A stretch of DNA of 64,000 bases. Source: Billgrantia bachuensis. GTDB taxonomy: Bacteria > Pseudomonadota > Gammaproteobacteria > Pseudomonadales > Halomonadaceae. Under the pieces are notes generated by a model, which was not told the DNA's origin, ran no database searches, and saw only the letters and a program-made list of their open reading frames with translations. Positions 38,980 through 47,216 of the stretch are shown piece after piece; position 1 is the stretch's first letter, and each line of letters begins with the position of its first letter. The position numbers and the translations under genes were made by a program. Location: NCBI RefSeq assembly GCF_011742165.1, contig NZ_JAAQTO010000028.1, positions 1 to 64,000 on the forward strand, written 5' to 3'.

Positions 38980-39966
38980 ATGCAACCGACAGCCGACCAG
39001 CGGCGCTGGATGTACCGCCACATGGTACTCAGCCGCTACCTCGAGGAGCGCATCGAGGCGCTCTACATGGAGGGCAAGACCCCGGTCTTCAACATGGCCA
39101 AAGGGCCGATTCCCGGCGAGATGCACCTCTCCAACGGCCAGGAGCCCTGTGCGGTGGGCGTCTGTGCGCATCTCGACGCTGACGACATCGTCACCGCCAC
39201 CCACCGGCCACACCACATCGCCGTGGCCAAGGGCGTCGACCTCGACGCCATGGTCGCCGAGATCTTCGGCAAGGCCACCGGTCTCGCCGGCGGACGCGGC
39301 GGCCACATGCATCTGTTCGACGCCGCGGTGAACTTCTCCTGCTCGGGCATCATCGGCGAGGGCCTCGGCCCGGCGGTGGGCGCCGCACTGTCGAGAAAGA
39401 TGCAGGGCAAGCCGGGCGTGGCGGTGGCCTTCATGGGCGAGGGGGCGGCCAACCAGGGCGCCTTCCACGAGGCGCTCAACCTCGCCGCGGTATGGCAGCT
39501 GCCGGTGGTGTTCGTCATCGAGGACAACGCCTGGGGCATCTCGGTGGCCAAGCAGGCCTCCACCGCGGTGCCGCGCAACGACCTGCGCGCCGCCGCCTAC
39601 GGCATCCCCGGCCACCACGTCGCCGACAACGACGTGGAGGGCGTATTCGCCGCCGCCGGCGAAGCCATCGCCCGGGCGCGAGAAGGGCAGGGGCCGAGCC
39701 TGATCGAGATCGAGACCGCACGGCTCGCCGGCCACTTCATGGGCGACGGCGAGGACTACCGGCCCGAGGGCGAGAAGGAGGGGCTCAAGGCCCGCGACCC
39801 GATCCCGCGCTACCGCCAGGCGCTGCTCGACGCCGGCGTGCTCGACGAGGCCGGCGACGCCGCGCTGGTGGCCGAGGCCCACGCGCGGGTCGAAGCGGCC
39901 ATTCGCTTCGCCCAGCAGAGCGAGTTCCTGCCGCCCGAGGCGGCGCTCGAGGCTGTATTCGCTTGA
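38980..39966 (+). CDS. acoA: Acetoin/2-oxo acid dehydrogenase E1 component, alpha subunit
   Basis: Thiamine-diphosphate enzyme subunit, 328 residues. The ThDP motif starts MGEGAANQGAFHEALNLAA and ends VFVIEDNAWG, and RGGHMHLFD and GPSLIEIETARLAGHF are typical E1 alpha elements. It resembles AcoA of acetoin dehydrogenase and PDH E1 alpha. Its ATG lies 13 bp after the GMC gene with AGGAG upstream. Together with the next gene it should cleave a C4 hydroxyketone or 2-oxo acid and pass an acyl group to the lipoyl protein. Confidence 0.87.
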   Translation: MQPTADQRRWMYRHMVLSRYLEERIEALYMEGKTPVFNMAKGPIPGEMHLSNGQEPCAVGVCAHLDADDIVTATHRPHHIAVAKGVDLDAMVAEIFGKATGLAGGRGGHMHLFDAAVNFSCSGIIGEGLGPAVGAALSRKMQGKPGVAVAFMGEGAANQGAFHEALNLAAVWQLPVVFVIEDNAWGISVAKQASTAVPRNDLRAAAYGIPGHHVADNDVEGVFAAAGEAIARAREGQGPSLIEIETARLAGHFMGDGEDYRPEGEKEGLKARDPIPRYRQALLDAGVLDEAGDAALVAEAHARVEAAIRFAQQSEFLPPEAALEAVFA

Positions 39967-39982
39967 CGCGAGGAGAAGAAGC

Positions 39983-41014
39983 ATGACGACTACTACCAAG
40001 AGTTCCACACGCAAGCTCACCATTGCCCGGGCCATGGCCGAGGCCACGGCCCAGGAGATGCGCGTCGATCCACGGGTCTTCGTGATGGGCGAGGACGTCG
40101 GCCCCCTGGGCGGCGTGTTCGGCAACACTCGCGGGCTGTTCGACGAGTTCGGCGCCGAGCGGGTGCGCGACACGCCGATCTCCGAGACCGCCTTCATCGG
40201 CGCCGCGGTGGGTGCCGCCTCCGATGGCATGCGCCCCATCGTCGAGCTGATGTTCGTGGATTTCTTCGGCGTGTGCATGGACGCCATCTACAACCTGATG
40301 GCCAAGAACACCTACTTCTCCGGCGGCAAGGTCAAGGTGCCGATGGTGCTGATGACCTCCACCGGGGGCGGCTACTCCGACGCCGGCCAGCACTCCCAGT
40401 GCCTCTACGCCACCTTCGCTCACCTGCCAGGCATGAAGGTGGTGGCGCCGAGCAACGCTTACGATGCCAAAGGACTGATGACCGCAGCGATCCGCGACGA
40501 CAATCCGGTGGTGTTCATGTACCACAAATCGCTGCAGGGCATGGGCTGGCTGGGCACCGAGAAGGGCGCCACCGTGCCGGTTCCCGAGGAATCTTACACG
40601 GTGCCCATCGGCAAGGCCGCGGTGGTGCGCGAGGGCCACGACGTGACGCTGGTCAGCCTTGCTGCCGGTGTGCACCACTGCCTGCGCGCGGCCAAGGTGC
40701 TGGAAGAGGAGGGCTTTTCCGCCGAAGTCGTCGACCTGCGCAGCCTGGTGCCGCTGGACCGCGAGACCGTACGCACCTCGGTGGCCAAGACCGGACGCCT
40801 GATCGTGGTCGATGAGGACTACCACAGCTACGGCGTCAGCGGCGAGATCATCGCCACCGTCGCCGAGCATGTCGCCTGCCGACTCAAGGCCGCACCGAAG
40901 CGCGTGGCCTACCCCGACATTCCGATTCCCTTCGCGCCGACCATGGAGCAGTGGGCGCTGCCCAATGCCGACAAGATCGTCGCCGCCTTTCACCAGATGA
41001 TGCGAGACCAGTGA
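39983..41014 (+). CDS. acoB: Acetoin/2-oxo acid dehydrogenase E1 component, beta subunit
   Basis: 343 residues of transketolase-type E1 beta: GEDVGPLGGVFGNTRGLFDEFG, VRDTPISETAFIGAAVGAA and a C-terminal transketolase domain (VVDLRSLVPLDRETV, IVVDEDYHSYGVSGEI). ATG after AGGAGAAG. It is 16 bp after acoA, and the lipoyl-domain gene follows 10 bp later. Confidence 0.88.
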   Translation: MTTTTKSSTRKLTIARAMAEATAQEMRVDPRVFVMGEDVGPLGGVFGNTRGLFDEFGAERVRDTPISETAFIGAAVGAASDGMRPIVELMFVDFFGVCMDAIYNLMAKNTYFSGGKVKVPMVLMTSTGGGYSDAGQHSQCLYATFAHLPGMKVVAPSNAYDAKGLMTAAIRDDNPVVFMYHKSLQGMGWLGTEKGATVPVPEESYTVPIGKAAVVREGHDVTLVSLAAGVHHCLRAAKVLEEEGFSAEVVDLRSLVPLDRETVRTSVAKTGRLIVVDEDYHSYGVSGEIIATVAEHVACRLKAAPKRVAYPDIPIPFAPTMEQWALPNADKIVAAFHQMMRDQ

Positions 41015-41024
41015 GGAGACCTGC

Positions 41025-41261
41025 ATGACGAACGATATCCGTGTGCCCGATGACCTGTGGGAAGGCGACACCGTGGGCGTCATCACCGCCTGGTTGGTCA
41101 GCGACGGCGCCGAAGTCGCCCAGGGGGACCTCGTCGCCGAGGTCATGGTGGAGAAGGCACAGTACGAGATCGAGGCGCCGCTCTCGGGCAAGCTCACCAT
41201 CGCCAAGGAGGAGGACGAGGTGGTGGAGAAGGGCAGCGTGATCGCCACGCTGGAGAGCTGA
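41025..41261 (+). CDS. Free-standing lipoyl-domain carrier protein
   Basis: A 78-residue protein that is only a biotinyl/lipoyl domain. The lipoylation site is Lys 44 in VMVEKAQYEIEAP, between the two beta-hairpins. It replaces the N-terminal lipoyl domain usually fused to E2 (AcoC), so the E2 of this operon is split into two chains. It is 10 bp after acoB and 11 bp before the E2 core gene. It should shuttle the acyl group between E1 and the E2 core and must be lipoylated by a ligase, one of which is encoded two genes downstream. Confidence 0.85.
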   Translation: MTNDIRVPDDLWEGDTVGVITAWLVSDGAEVAQGDLVAEVMVEKAQYEIEAPLSGKLTIAKEEDEVVEKGSVIATLES

Positions 41262-41272
41262 GGAGAGCAGCC

Positions 41273-42079
41273 ATGAAACTCGATAGCACGACACGACTCG
41301 ACACGACCCGCCCTGTGGGGGCGGGTCCGTTGTCGGCCCGAGCGGGCGACGAACCACTGAGCGAGGCCACGGCGAGAGAGATACCGCTGAAGGGCATGCG
41401 TGGCATGATCGCCTCGAAGATGCTGCAGAGCCTGCAGACCTCGGCGCAGCTGACCCATCATGCCAGCGCGTGCCTGGAAGCGCCGCAGGCGCTGAGAGCG
41501 CACTGCCGGCAGCAGAGGCTCGCCGTGCCCTCGCTGCAGGACCTGTTGCTGCGCCTGGTGGTACAGACCCTGGCCGACTTCCCTGCGCTCAATGCCACAC
41601 TGGAGAAAAACCGAATCGTCGAGCATGGTTCGGTGAACCTAGGCCTGGCGATACCGCTGCCCGACGACCTGCTGGTGGCACCGGCCCTGTTCGGTGCCGA
41701 ATCGCTGGGCCTGGGCGAGCTGCCCGCAGCGCGGCGCACGCTGACGGCCAAGGCCCAGGCGGGCCGGCTCGGCGTGCGCGAGCTGACCGGCGCTACCTTT
41801 ACGGTGTCCAACCTGGGGCGCTCGCGGGTGCACCACTTCACGCCGATACTCAATGTGCCGCAGGTGGCCATCCTGGGTATCGGTGGGATCGAAACGCGCC
41901 CTGTGCCACTATCCGATGGCTGGCGGGCGGCTGATTTCATCGGCCTCTCGCTGACGTTCGACCATCGTGCCGTCAACGGTGCACCGGCGGCGGCATTTCT
42001 CGATGCGCTGTGCGAGCGCATCGAGACGCTGTCCCCGGATGCCTTCGATCATGAACTCGGCGAGACATCGAGCTCCTAG
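41273..42079 (+). CDS. Dihydrolipoyl acyltransferase (E2) catalytic-domain protein without lipoyl or subunit-binding domain
   Basis: 268 residues, consisting of the CAT-like catalytic core with PLKGMRGMIASKM (38-50) and the C-terminal active site DHRAVNG (His 231). The canonical HRxxxDG Asp is replaced by Asn 235. There is no lipoyl domain and no clear peripheral-subunit-binding domain in the ~35-residue N-terminus, so how an E3 would dock is unclear. ATG after AGGAG. It should transfer the acyl group from the free lipoyl protein to CoA. Confidence 0.85.
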   Translation: MKLDSTTRLDTTRPVGAGPLSARAGDEPLSEATAREIPLKGMRGMIASKMLQSLQTSAQLTHHASACLEAPQALRAHCRQQRLAVPSLQDLLLRLVVQTLADFPALNATLEKNRIVEHGSVNLGLAIPLPDDLLVAPALFGAESLGLGELPAARRTLTAKAQAGRLGVRELTGATFTVSNLGRSRVHHFTPILNVPQVAILGIGGIETRPVPLSDGWRAADFIGLSLTFDHRAVNGAPAAAFLDALCERIETLSPDAFDHELGETSSS

Positions 42080-42115
42080 CGAACTTCGAGAGCCCTTGGA
42101 GAGAGGAAACCTGCC

Positions 42116-42832
42116 ATGACCGCCGTGCCGCCCATCGACGGAAACGGCCTGCAGCGGCTCAGTGTGGAAGCCGGCCTGGCTGCGGAGGAGGCCCGGCTGG
42201 AGGCAATCTGCCAGGGCGAGAGCCAGTTCGAACTGCTGGCCTGGCAGCCGCTGGATCGCGCCCTGGTGATGCCGCGCCGCCACGAGCGCAACGAAGGCTT
42301 TCCCGAGGCGCGCCAGGTCCTGCGCAAGCTGGGCTGGCCGATCCTGTTCCGCGCCACGGGCGGCACGCCGGTGCCGCAATGCGCCTCGGTGGTCAATGTG
42401 GCGTTGGCGCTGCGCTGTCGGGTGGGCAGCTCCGCGGCGCATCTCGAGTGGGGTTACCATCGCCTGGGTGAGCCCTGGTGCGAGTGGCTGGCCTCGCTCG
42501 GGGTCGAGGGGGCCGATCTGGGCGAAGCGCCGGGCGCATACTGCGACGGTCGCTTCAACGTGCGTATCGGCGGGCGCAAGCTAGTGGGCACGGCTCAGCG
42601 CTGGCGTCGGGTACGCGGCTGCCGCGACATGGCGATGCTGGTCCACGGTGCCATGCAGGTGAGCGGCGATCCGGCTGAGCTCGTCGGTGTCGTCAATGCC
42701 TTCCAGGAAGCCATCGACGATCCCCAGCGCTTTCTGGCCGCGAGTCACGTCGCGCTCACGCAGGCGCTGCCCGGGGTGGACATCGGGACGGCGCTGCCCG
42801 ATCTGCTATGGCGTCTGGCCAACGCGCCATGA
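42116..42832 (+). CDS. Lipoate-protein ligase A-family protein
   Basis: 238 residues of the biotin/lipoate ligase fold. The motif GRFNVRIGGRKLVGTAQRWR carries the catalytic Lys 155 in the KLVG-AQ pattern of lipoate ligases. It is the last gene before a terminator, 36 bp after the E2 core, and so probably lipoylates the free lipoyl protein of the same operon. It is shorter than E. coli LplA (338 residues) and lacks the C-terminal domain, so it may be a transferase or a ligase needing a partner. Confidence 0.82.
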   Translation: MTAVPPIDGNGLQRLSVEAGLAAEEARLEAICQGESQFELLAWQPLDRALVMPRRHERNEGFPEARQVLRKLGWPILFRATGGTPVPQCASVVNVALALRCRVGSSAAHLEWGYHRLGEPWCEWLASLGVEGADLGEAPGAYCDGRFNVRIGGRKLVGTAQRWRRVRGCRDMAMLVHGAMQVSGDPAELVGVVNAFQEAIDDPQRFLAASHVALTQALPGVDIGTALPDLLWRLANAP

Positions 42833-42878
42833 GTCGGCGATGACATGACCTTGAACCGCTGGGCCTGATCGTATCGAT

Positions 42879-42907
42879 AGCGGCGCCGACATGGCGCCGC
42901 TGTTTTT
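42879..42907 (+). terminator. Rho-independent terminator of the GMC/aco operon
   Basis: AGCGGCGCC-GACAT-GGCGCCGCT, a 9-bp perfect stem with a 5-base loop, followed by GTTTTT. It lies 46 bp after the ligase gene. The same stem is also close to the convergent VOC gene stop at 42910. Confidence 0.9.
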
Positions 42908-42909
42908 AC

Positions 42910-43494
42910 TCAATGGCGCGGATCCCACAGCCGGCTGCCGGTTTTGGCCTCGTAACCCATGCCATGCGGTGAACTGACCAGCTCCAGCTGCATGCCCCAG
43001 GGTGCCATGAAGTAGACCCAGGTCAGCCCGCTCATGGGGCCTTCGGTAAAGGTCTTGGGTTCGCCGAGCACATCGAGCCCCTGTGACTCGAGATAGGCCA
43101 CGGCTTCGTCCATGTCATCCACGTAGAAGGCGATGTGATGGCCGCCGATATCGCTGTTGCGCGGTTGTTCAGTACGTTGATCGGGCGCGGTGTACTCGAA
43201 GATCTCGAGGTTGGTGCCGTTGCCGCAGCGCACCAGGTGGGCGGCAGGAATGGTCGCCTCTGCATGCACGTCGAGGTTTTCCGTCATCCAGTCGTTCCCG
43301 AAGGGACCGAAGGGGCCGATGGTAAAGAAAGCTTCGCAGCCCATGACGTCGACGAAGAAATCTACCGCCACCTGTCGATCGGGTACGGTAAAGCCGAAAT
43401 GCTGCGTGCCGCGCATGCCCGGCAGTTCTGCGTGTGCGGTGTGGCTGGTCAGCAGCGCTGCAAGGGCGGGCCCCACCCATTTGGTCTTGTTCAT
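42910..43494 (-). CDS. Secreted VOC-family protein
   Basis: 194 residues with a Sec signal peptide (cleavage after TAHA, residue 22) and a mature VOC/glyoxalase fold. Metal-ligand-like positions are His 32 in TQHFGFTVPD, His 118 in GGHHIAFYVDD and Glu 169 in MQLELVS. Most VOC enzymes are cytosolic, so periplasmic export is unusual. Its promoter region carries a CRP-like palindrome 158 bp upstream. No substrate can be assigned. Confidence 0.8.
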   Translation of the reverse strand: MNKTKWVGPALAALLTSHTAHAELPGMRGTQHFGFTVPDRQVAVDFFVDVMGCEAFFTIGPFGPFGNDWMTENLDVHAEATIPAAHLVRCGNGTNLEIFEYTAPDQRTEQPRNSDIGGHHIAFYVDDMDEAVAYLESQGLDVLGEPKTFTEGPMSGLTWVYFMAPWGMQLELVSSPHGMGYEAKTGSRLWDPRH

Positions 43495-43651
43495 GGCATG
43501 ACTCCTTGTTGTTGCCGTTTTTTGGCGGCTTGTTTGCCACCGAAGTTATGACGGCAAGGAGCATGCCAAGGCGGTACAGAAAATAAGCTCCTGTTTTTCC
43601 ATGTCAGGGAGGCGGAAACACGAGGCCTGGGTGTACTCCACGATACAGCCA

Positions 43652-43667
43652 TGTGACAGCTGTCACG
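43652..43667. promoter_or_regulatory. CRP-like palindrome TGTGA-N6-TCACG
   Basis: TGTGACAGCTGTCACG contains a perfect 14-bp palindrome and matches TGTGA-N6-TCACA in 9 of 10 conserved bases. It lies 17 bp past the stop of the GltS-like gene and about 160 bp upstream of the secreted VOC gene, on whose promoter it most likely acts. The surrounding 190-bp gap holds nothing else convincing. Confidence 0.45.
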
Positions 43668-43683
43668 TTACGCTCATGAGCCG

Positions 43684-45144
43684 TCACCACCTGCCACGTC
43701 CTCGCTCCGGCACCATGCGGCCGAAGTAGAGCAGCCCGAAGGCCAGCCAGGCCACGGTGAGTACCAGCGTCAAACCGAGGATGGTGAGCGGGCCGAACTG
43801 GGCGATCAGCGGGAGCGAGGCGGCGGTGAACAGGCCGCCGCCGACCACCGGTTCGAACATCAGTTGCTTGTAGCCGAAGCTTTCGAAGGCGCCGGAGCGG
43901 TTCTTGGGGTCGGCCATGCGCATCAACAGCAAGCCGGTGACGGTGACGCCCATCGACTGGCCGAAGTCGCCGATGCCGCGCTCGAACCAGTTCTCGGGAA
44001 TCACCCGCGGGGCGATCACGATCAGTACGAACAGGCACCAGCCGATGCCGGCCGCGGCCAGCAGCAGGAAAGGAATGAGATATTCGCCCAGGGCGGTGAG
44101 CGACAGCGTGGCCAGGGCCGCGACGATGGTGAAGTCCAGCGCGGTGCCGGCGATACGCGCCATGGTGCGGCTCGAGACGTGGGGCTCCAGGCCGAAGCGG
44201 GTAACACACAGCTGCACGATCACGCCGCCGATCATGGCGAGGGGAAACAGCGGCACATGAGCGAGGATTTCGATTCCGCCGTCGCTGGCCCAGGTCTGTT
44301 GCTCGACCCACTGCAAGGCACTGAGGATCAGCCAGCCAATGACGATGGCGATGCCCACCAGGCCGATGTGCAGGCTCAAGGGATCGGCCGTTTCCTCTTC
44401 CTGGGCCAGATCCTTCTTGAACTCGGCGTAATCCTCGGTAGAGGGCAGCTCACTCTCCTGCTCGCTATCGATCTCCTGGGCCTGGCGTTGGCTACGGGGT
44501 GTCTCGACCTTCTCCTCCAGTTTGATCACCCCGCGCCGGGCGGCCAGGTTGATCATCAGCGTGCCGATCAGCACGCCCGATACGATACCCACGGTAGCCA
44601 GCCCCAGGGCCAGGTCGGCACCCTCCTCGAAGCCAAGCTCGTCGAAGGTATCCGCCATGCCAGCCGCCGTGCCGTGGCCGCCTTCGAAGCCGATCTCGAT
44701 CAGCGCGCCGGCCATGGGGTTCATGCCGAACACGGGAGCCAGGACCAACAGCGCCAGCGAGAGGCCGACCACGTACTGGCCCCAGGCCATGGTCTGGCCG
44801 ACCACCACCTGTGGTCCGGCACGCAGCCAGATGGTGCGCAGGCCGGGGATCGGACGGCCGATGAAGAGTGCCGCGAACACCACGTTGATCAGCAGGCCGG
44901 GCAGGGCGGCCCAGCTTTCGTGAACGAAGGCGGGAAACAGCCCTGCTGGTTCTTCGAAGGGCAAGGGCACGACCTGGCCAAGCGCATCGGGCCCGAGCAA
45001 CAACAGGATCAGGCCGCCTATGACGGAGCTTGGCAGGAACAGGCGCCGCAGCATGGCGGAGTGCGACAGAACGACATTGCTCGCCAGCAATGCCAGTGAG
45101 ATCAGCATCAACGCGACGAACAGCTCGCCTACGGAAAACGACAT
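43684..45144 (-). CDS. GltS-like sodium:glutamate symporter family protein
   Basis: 486 residues with about 12 membrane helices in two halves, longer than E. coli GltS (401). The family element EIGFEGGHGTAAGM (the GGHGTA pattern) lies near residue 155, and a hydrophilic, acidic insertion (about 235-290) separates the halves. The start MSFSVGELF follows AAGGAG, whereas the longer open frame has none. It is divergent from corA with 185 bp between. Its substrate may be glutamate or another amino or organic acid. Confidence 0.83.
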   Translation of the reverse strand: MSFSVGELFVALMLISLALLASNVVLSHSAMLRRLFLPSSVIGGLILLLLGPDALGQVVPLPFEEPAGLFPAFVHESWAALPGLLINVVFAALFIGRPIPGLRTIWLRAGPQVVVGQTMAWGQYVVGLSLALLVLAPVFGMNPMAGALIEIGFEGGHGTAAGMADTFDELGFEEGADLALGLATVGIVSGVLIGTLMINLAARRGVIKLEEKVETPRSQRQAQEIDSEQESELPSTEDYAEFKKDLAQEEETADPLSLHIGLVGIAIVIGWLILSALQWVEQQTWASDGGIEILAHVPLFPLAMIGGVIVQLCVTRFGLEPHVSSRTMARIAGTALDFTIVAALATLSLTALGEYLIPFLLLAAAGIGWCLFVLIVIAPRVIPENWFERGIGDFGQSMGVTVTGLLLMRMADPKNRSGAFESFGYKQLMFEPVVGGGLFTAASLPLIAQFGPLTILGLTLVLTVAWLAFGLLYFGRMVPERGRGRW

Positions 45145-45329
45145 GAACGACTCCTTCCTTGGACTGTCTGGGTGCCATTCGAGGCAGCTTGTCTCAGCGT
45201 AGACGAATCCCTCCTCTGTCCCGAGCAGTGCCGAAGCAACGATGACCATGGTGGGCGCGAGAGGCGGATGCGCGGCATGGCCCGAACATGTCAGTATTGG
45301 AGCTGGCCGTTCTTGCAAGGAAGCCATTC

Positions 45330-46373
45330 ATGACCCGACTGTTCCAGAAGCACTATCACCCGGCCGGCACGGCGCCCGGCACGCTGCGCGACCTGTCCCT
45401 CGAACAAGTCGCCCTGCAGGGGCCGGCGACGTTCCTGCTGGCACGACGCGAGGGCGGCCGCTGGGGCGAGATGCGCGAGATCGTGTCCGAAGCGATCCCC
45501 GAAGTGTCGGCGGAAGGGCCGCTGTGCTGGCTAGACGTGCAGGGCATGCCGACGACCGAGGAGCTCGAACTGTTCGGCGAGCGGGTGGGACTGCATCCGC
45601 TGGCCCAGGAGGACATCCTCAACGGCGGCCAGCGGCCCAAGGTCGAGCGCTTCGAGGAATCGTTGGTGGTCACCCTCGGCATCCCCGAGGTGGACGACGA
45701 AGGTAACCTGAACCTCTACCAACTGACCCTGTTCATGGCCGGCAACATCGTCGCCAGCGTCATGGCCGAAACGTTGGATCCGTTCGTCGAGGTGCGGCGT
45801 CGGCTCAAGGAGCGCGGCGGGCGCGCCTTGGGAGAGCCGGACGACCTGCTCTATGGCCTGCTCGATGCCGCCGTAGACCACGCCTTCCCGGTGCTGGATG
45901 AAGTGGGCGAGCGCATCGAGGAGCTCGAGATGGAAATCCTCAATCAGCCCGACAACTCGACGCTGGAGCGCCTGCACGGGCTGAAGCGCGACCTGATCAT
46001 GCTGCGCCGCGACCATGACGACCTGTTCACGCCCGATACGCGCTTGTGGATGCGAGACGTCTACGACCATACCGTGCAGGTGCTGGACCTGGTGGAAAGC
46101 TATCGCGACATGACCGCAAGCCTGCTCGACATCTATCTCTCCAGCATGAGCCATCGGCTCAACGAGAGCATGCGTAAGCTCACCATCGTCGCCACCGTGT
46201 TCATGCCCCTGACCTTCATTGCCGGCGTGTACGGCATGAACTTCTCTCATCCCACCAGCCCCTTCGCCATGCCCGAGCTGGGCTGGTATTGGGGCTATCC
46301 TATGGTGTGGGGCCTGATGGTCGCCGTCGCCATCGGCATGGTGGTGTGGTTCAAGCGCAAACACTGGTTCTAG
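45330..46373 (+). CDS. CorA-family magnesium/divalent cation transporter
   Basis: 347 residues: a large N-terminal cytoplasmic domain, long helices (about 200-280) and two C-terminal membrane helices with the YGMNF signature loop (GMN) between them. The start MTRLFQKHYHPAG is preceded by AAGGAAG. The stop is one base before the next gene's ATG. It may carry Mg2+, Co2+ or, if ZntB-like, Zn2+; I cannot separate these. Confidence 0.9.
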   Translation: MTRLFQKHYHPAGTAPGTLRDLSLEQVALQGPATFLLARREGGRWGEMREIVSEAIPEVSAEGPLCWLDVQGMPTTEELELFGERVGLHPLAQEDILNGGQRPKVERFEESLVVTLGIPEVDDEGNLNLYQLTLFMAGNIVASVMAETLDPFVEVRRRLKERGGRALGEPDDLLYGLLDAAVDHAFPVLDEVGERIEELEMEILNQPDNSTLERLHGLKRDLIMLRRDHDDLFTPDTRLWMRDVYDHTVQVLDLVESYRDMTASLLDIYLSSMSHRLNESMRKLTIVATVFMPLTFIAGVYGMNFSHPTSPFAMPELGWYWGYPMVWGLMVAVAIGMVVWFKRKHWF

Positions 46374-46374
46374 C

Positions 46375-47175
46375 ATGGGGTCTGACACTCTGGAACGTCC
46401 GGTTGTCGAGGCGCGACGCTACCCCGATCGCGTGCTGAGCGACCGTCATGATTACCACCAGCTGCTGCTGGGGCTCGACGGTGCGTTGGAGCTCGAGTCG
46501 GCCGGCCAGCTCATGCACGTGACCCGCGGCATGCTGACCCCGGTGGCGAGCGGTGACGTTCACTACTACCTGGCGCCTGGCGACAACCGCGTGCTGGTGC
46601 TCGACCTGCCCGAGGCGTGGTGCGAAGCGCTGGCCTTCGAGGGAATGTTCGACAGACAGGCCCGACGCCTGCCCGAGGCGCTGGTGAGCCGGGGCGAAAC
46701 CTTGTGTGAAGACCTGGATAAACGGGAGCTGGGAAAGACGAGCCAGGCGCTGGCCCACTGGCTTGAGCTGGCGTTCGCTGCCGGTGGCCGGCGCGCGGTA
46801 CCGCCGCGGCTGAAACTGCTCGAGCTGCTGCCCACCGTGCGTGCCGAGCTGGCGTACCCATGGCGTGTCGCCGACATGGCCCGGCGTTGCCACCTGGCCG
46901 AGGCCGTATTCGCCCGGCAGTTCCGAGCCTTGACCGGCCTGTCGCCCCACGCGTGGCTGGTCCGTCAGCGGTTGGCTCACGCCTGTGAGCTGCTCAAGGT
47001 CGGCGGTGCCTCGCTCACCGAGGTGGCCCTGGCCAGCGGCTTTGCCGACAGCGCCCACTTTTCGCACAGCTTCCGACGCCGACATGGTGTCTCGCCGAGC
47101 GAATGGCGGCGGCTGCAGGCCTCGGGCGGCAACCCGTCAAGAGGTCAGGATTCGACAAGCCTCGCCGCGCCCTGA
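46375..47175 (+). CDS. AraC-family transcriptional regulator (before EamA exporter)
   Basis: 266 residues: an N-terminal cupin-like sensing part and a C-terminal double HTH (RVADMARRCHLAEAVFARQF about 162-181 and SLTEVALASGFADSAHFSHSFRR about 210-232). The ATG follows the corA stop by one base, so it may depend on read-through translation. It sits 41 bp before an EamA-family exporter gene and likely controls it. Confidence 0.85.
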   Translation: MGSDTLERPVVEARRYPDRVLSDRHDYHQLLLGLDGALELESAGQLMHVTRGMLTPVASGDVHYYLAPGDNRVLVLDLPEAWCEALAFEGMFDRQARRLPEALVSRGETLCEDLDKRELGKTSQALAHWLELAFAAGGRRAVPPRLKLLELLPTVRAELAYPWRVADMARRCHLAEAVFARQFRALTGLSPHAWLVRQRLAHACELLKVGGASLTEVALASGFADSAHFSHSFRRRHGVSPSEWRRLQASGGNPSRGQDSTSLAAP

Positions 47176-47216
47176 GACCCATGCTGTGGCCTCGACAACG
47201 CTGACGAGGTCTCATC

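Noticed and set aside
38866-40287. 473-codon minus-strand frame
   Set aside because: Antisense to the GMC gene end, acoA and the acoB start, all of which have clear motifs.
43529-43607. AGGAGC/GCTCCT stem with TTTTT near 43600, considered as a terminator
   Set aside because: The loop is about 24 bases, and the T-tract is on the plus strand where no gene ends.
43864-45099. 411-codon plus-strand frame
   Set aside because: Antisense to the GltS-like membrane protein; no domain seen.
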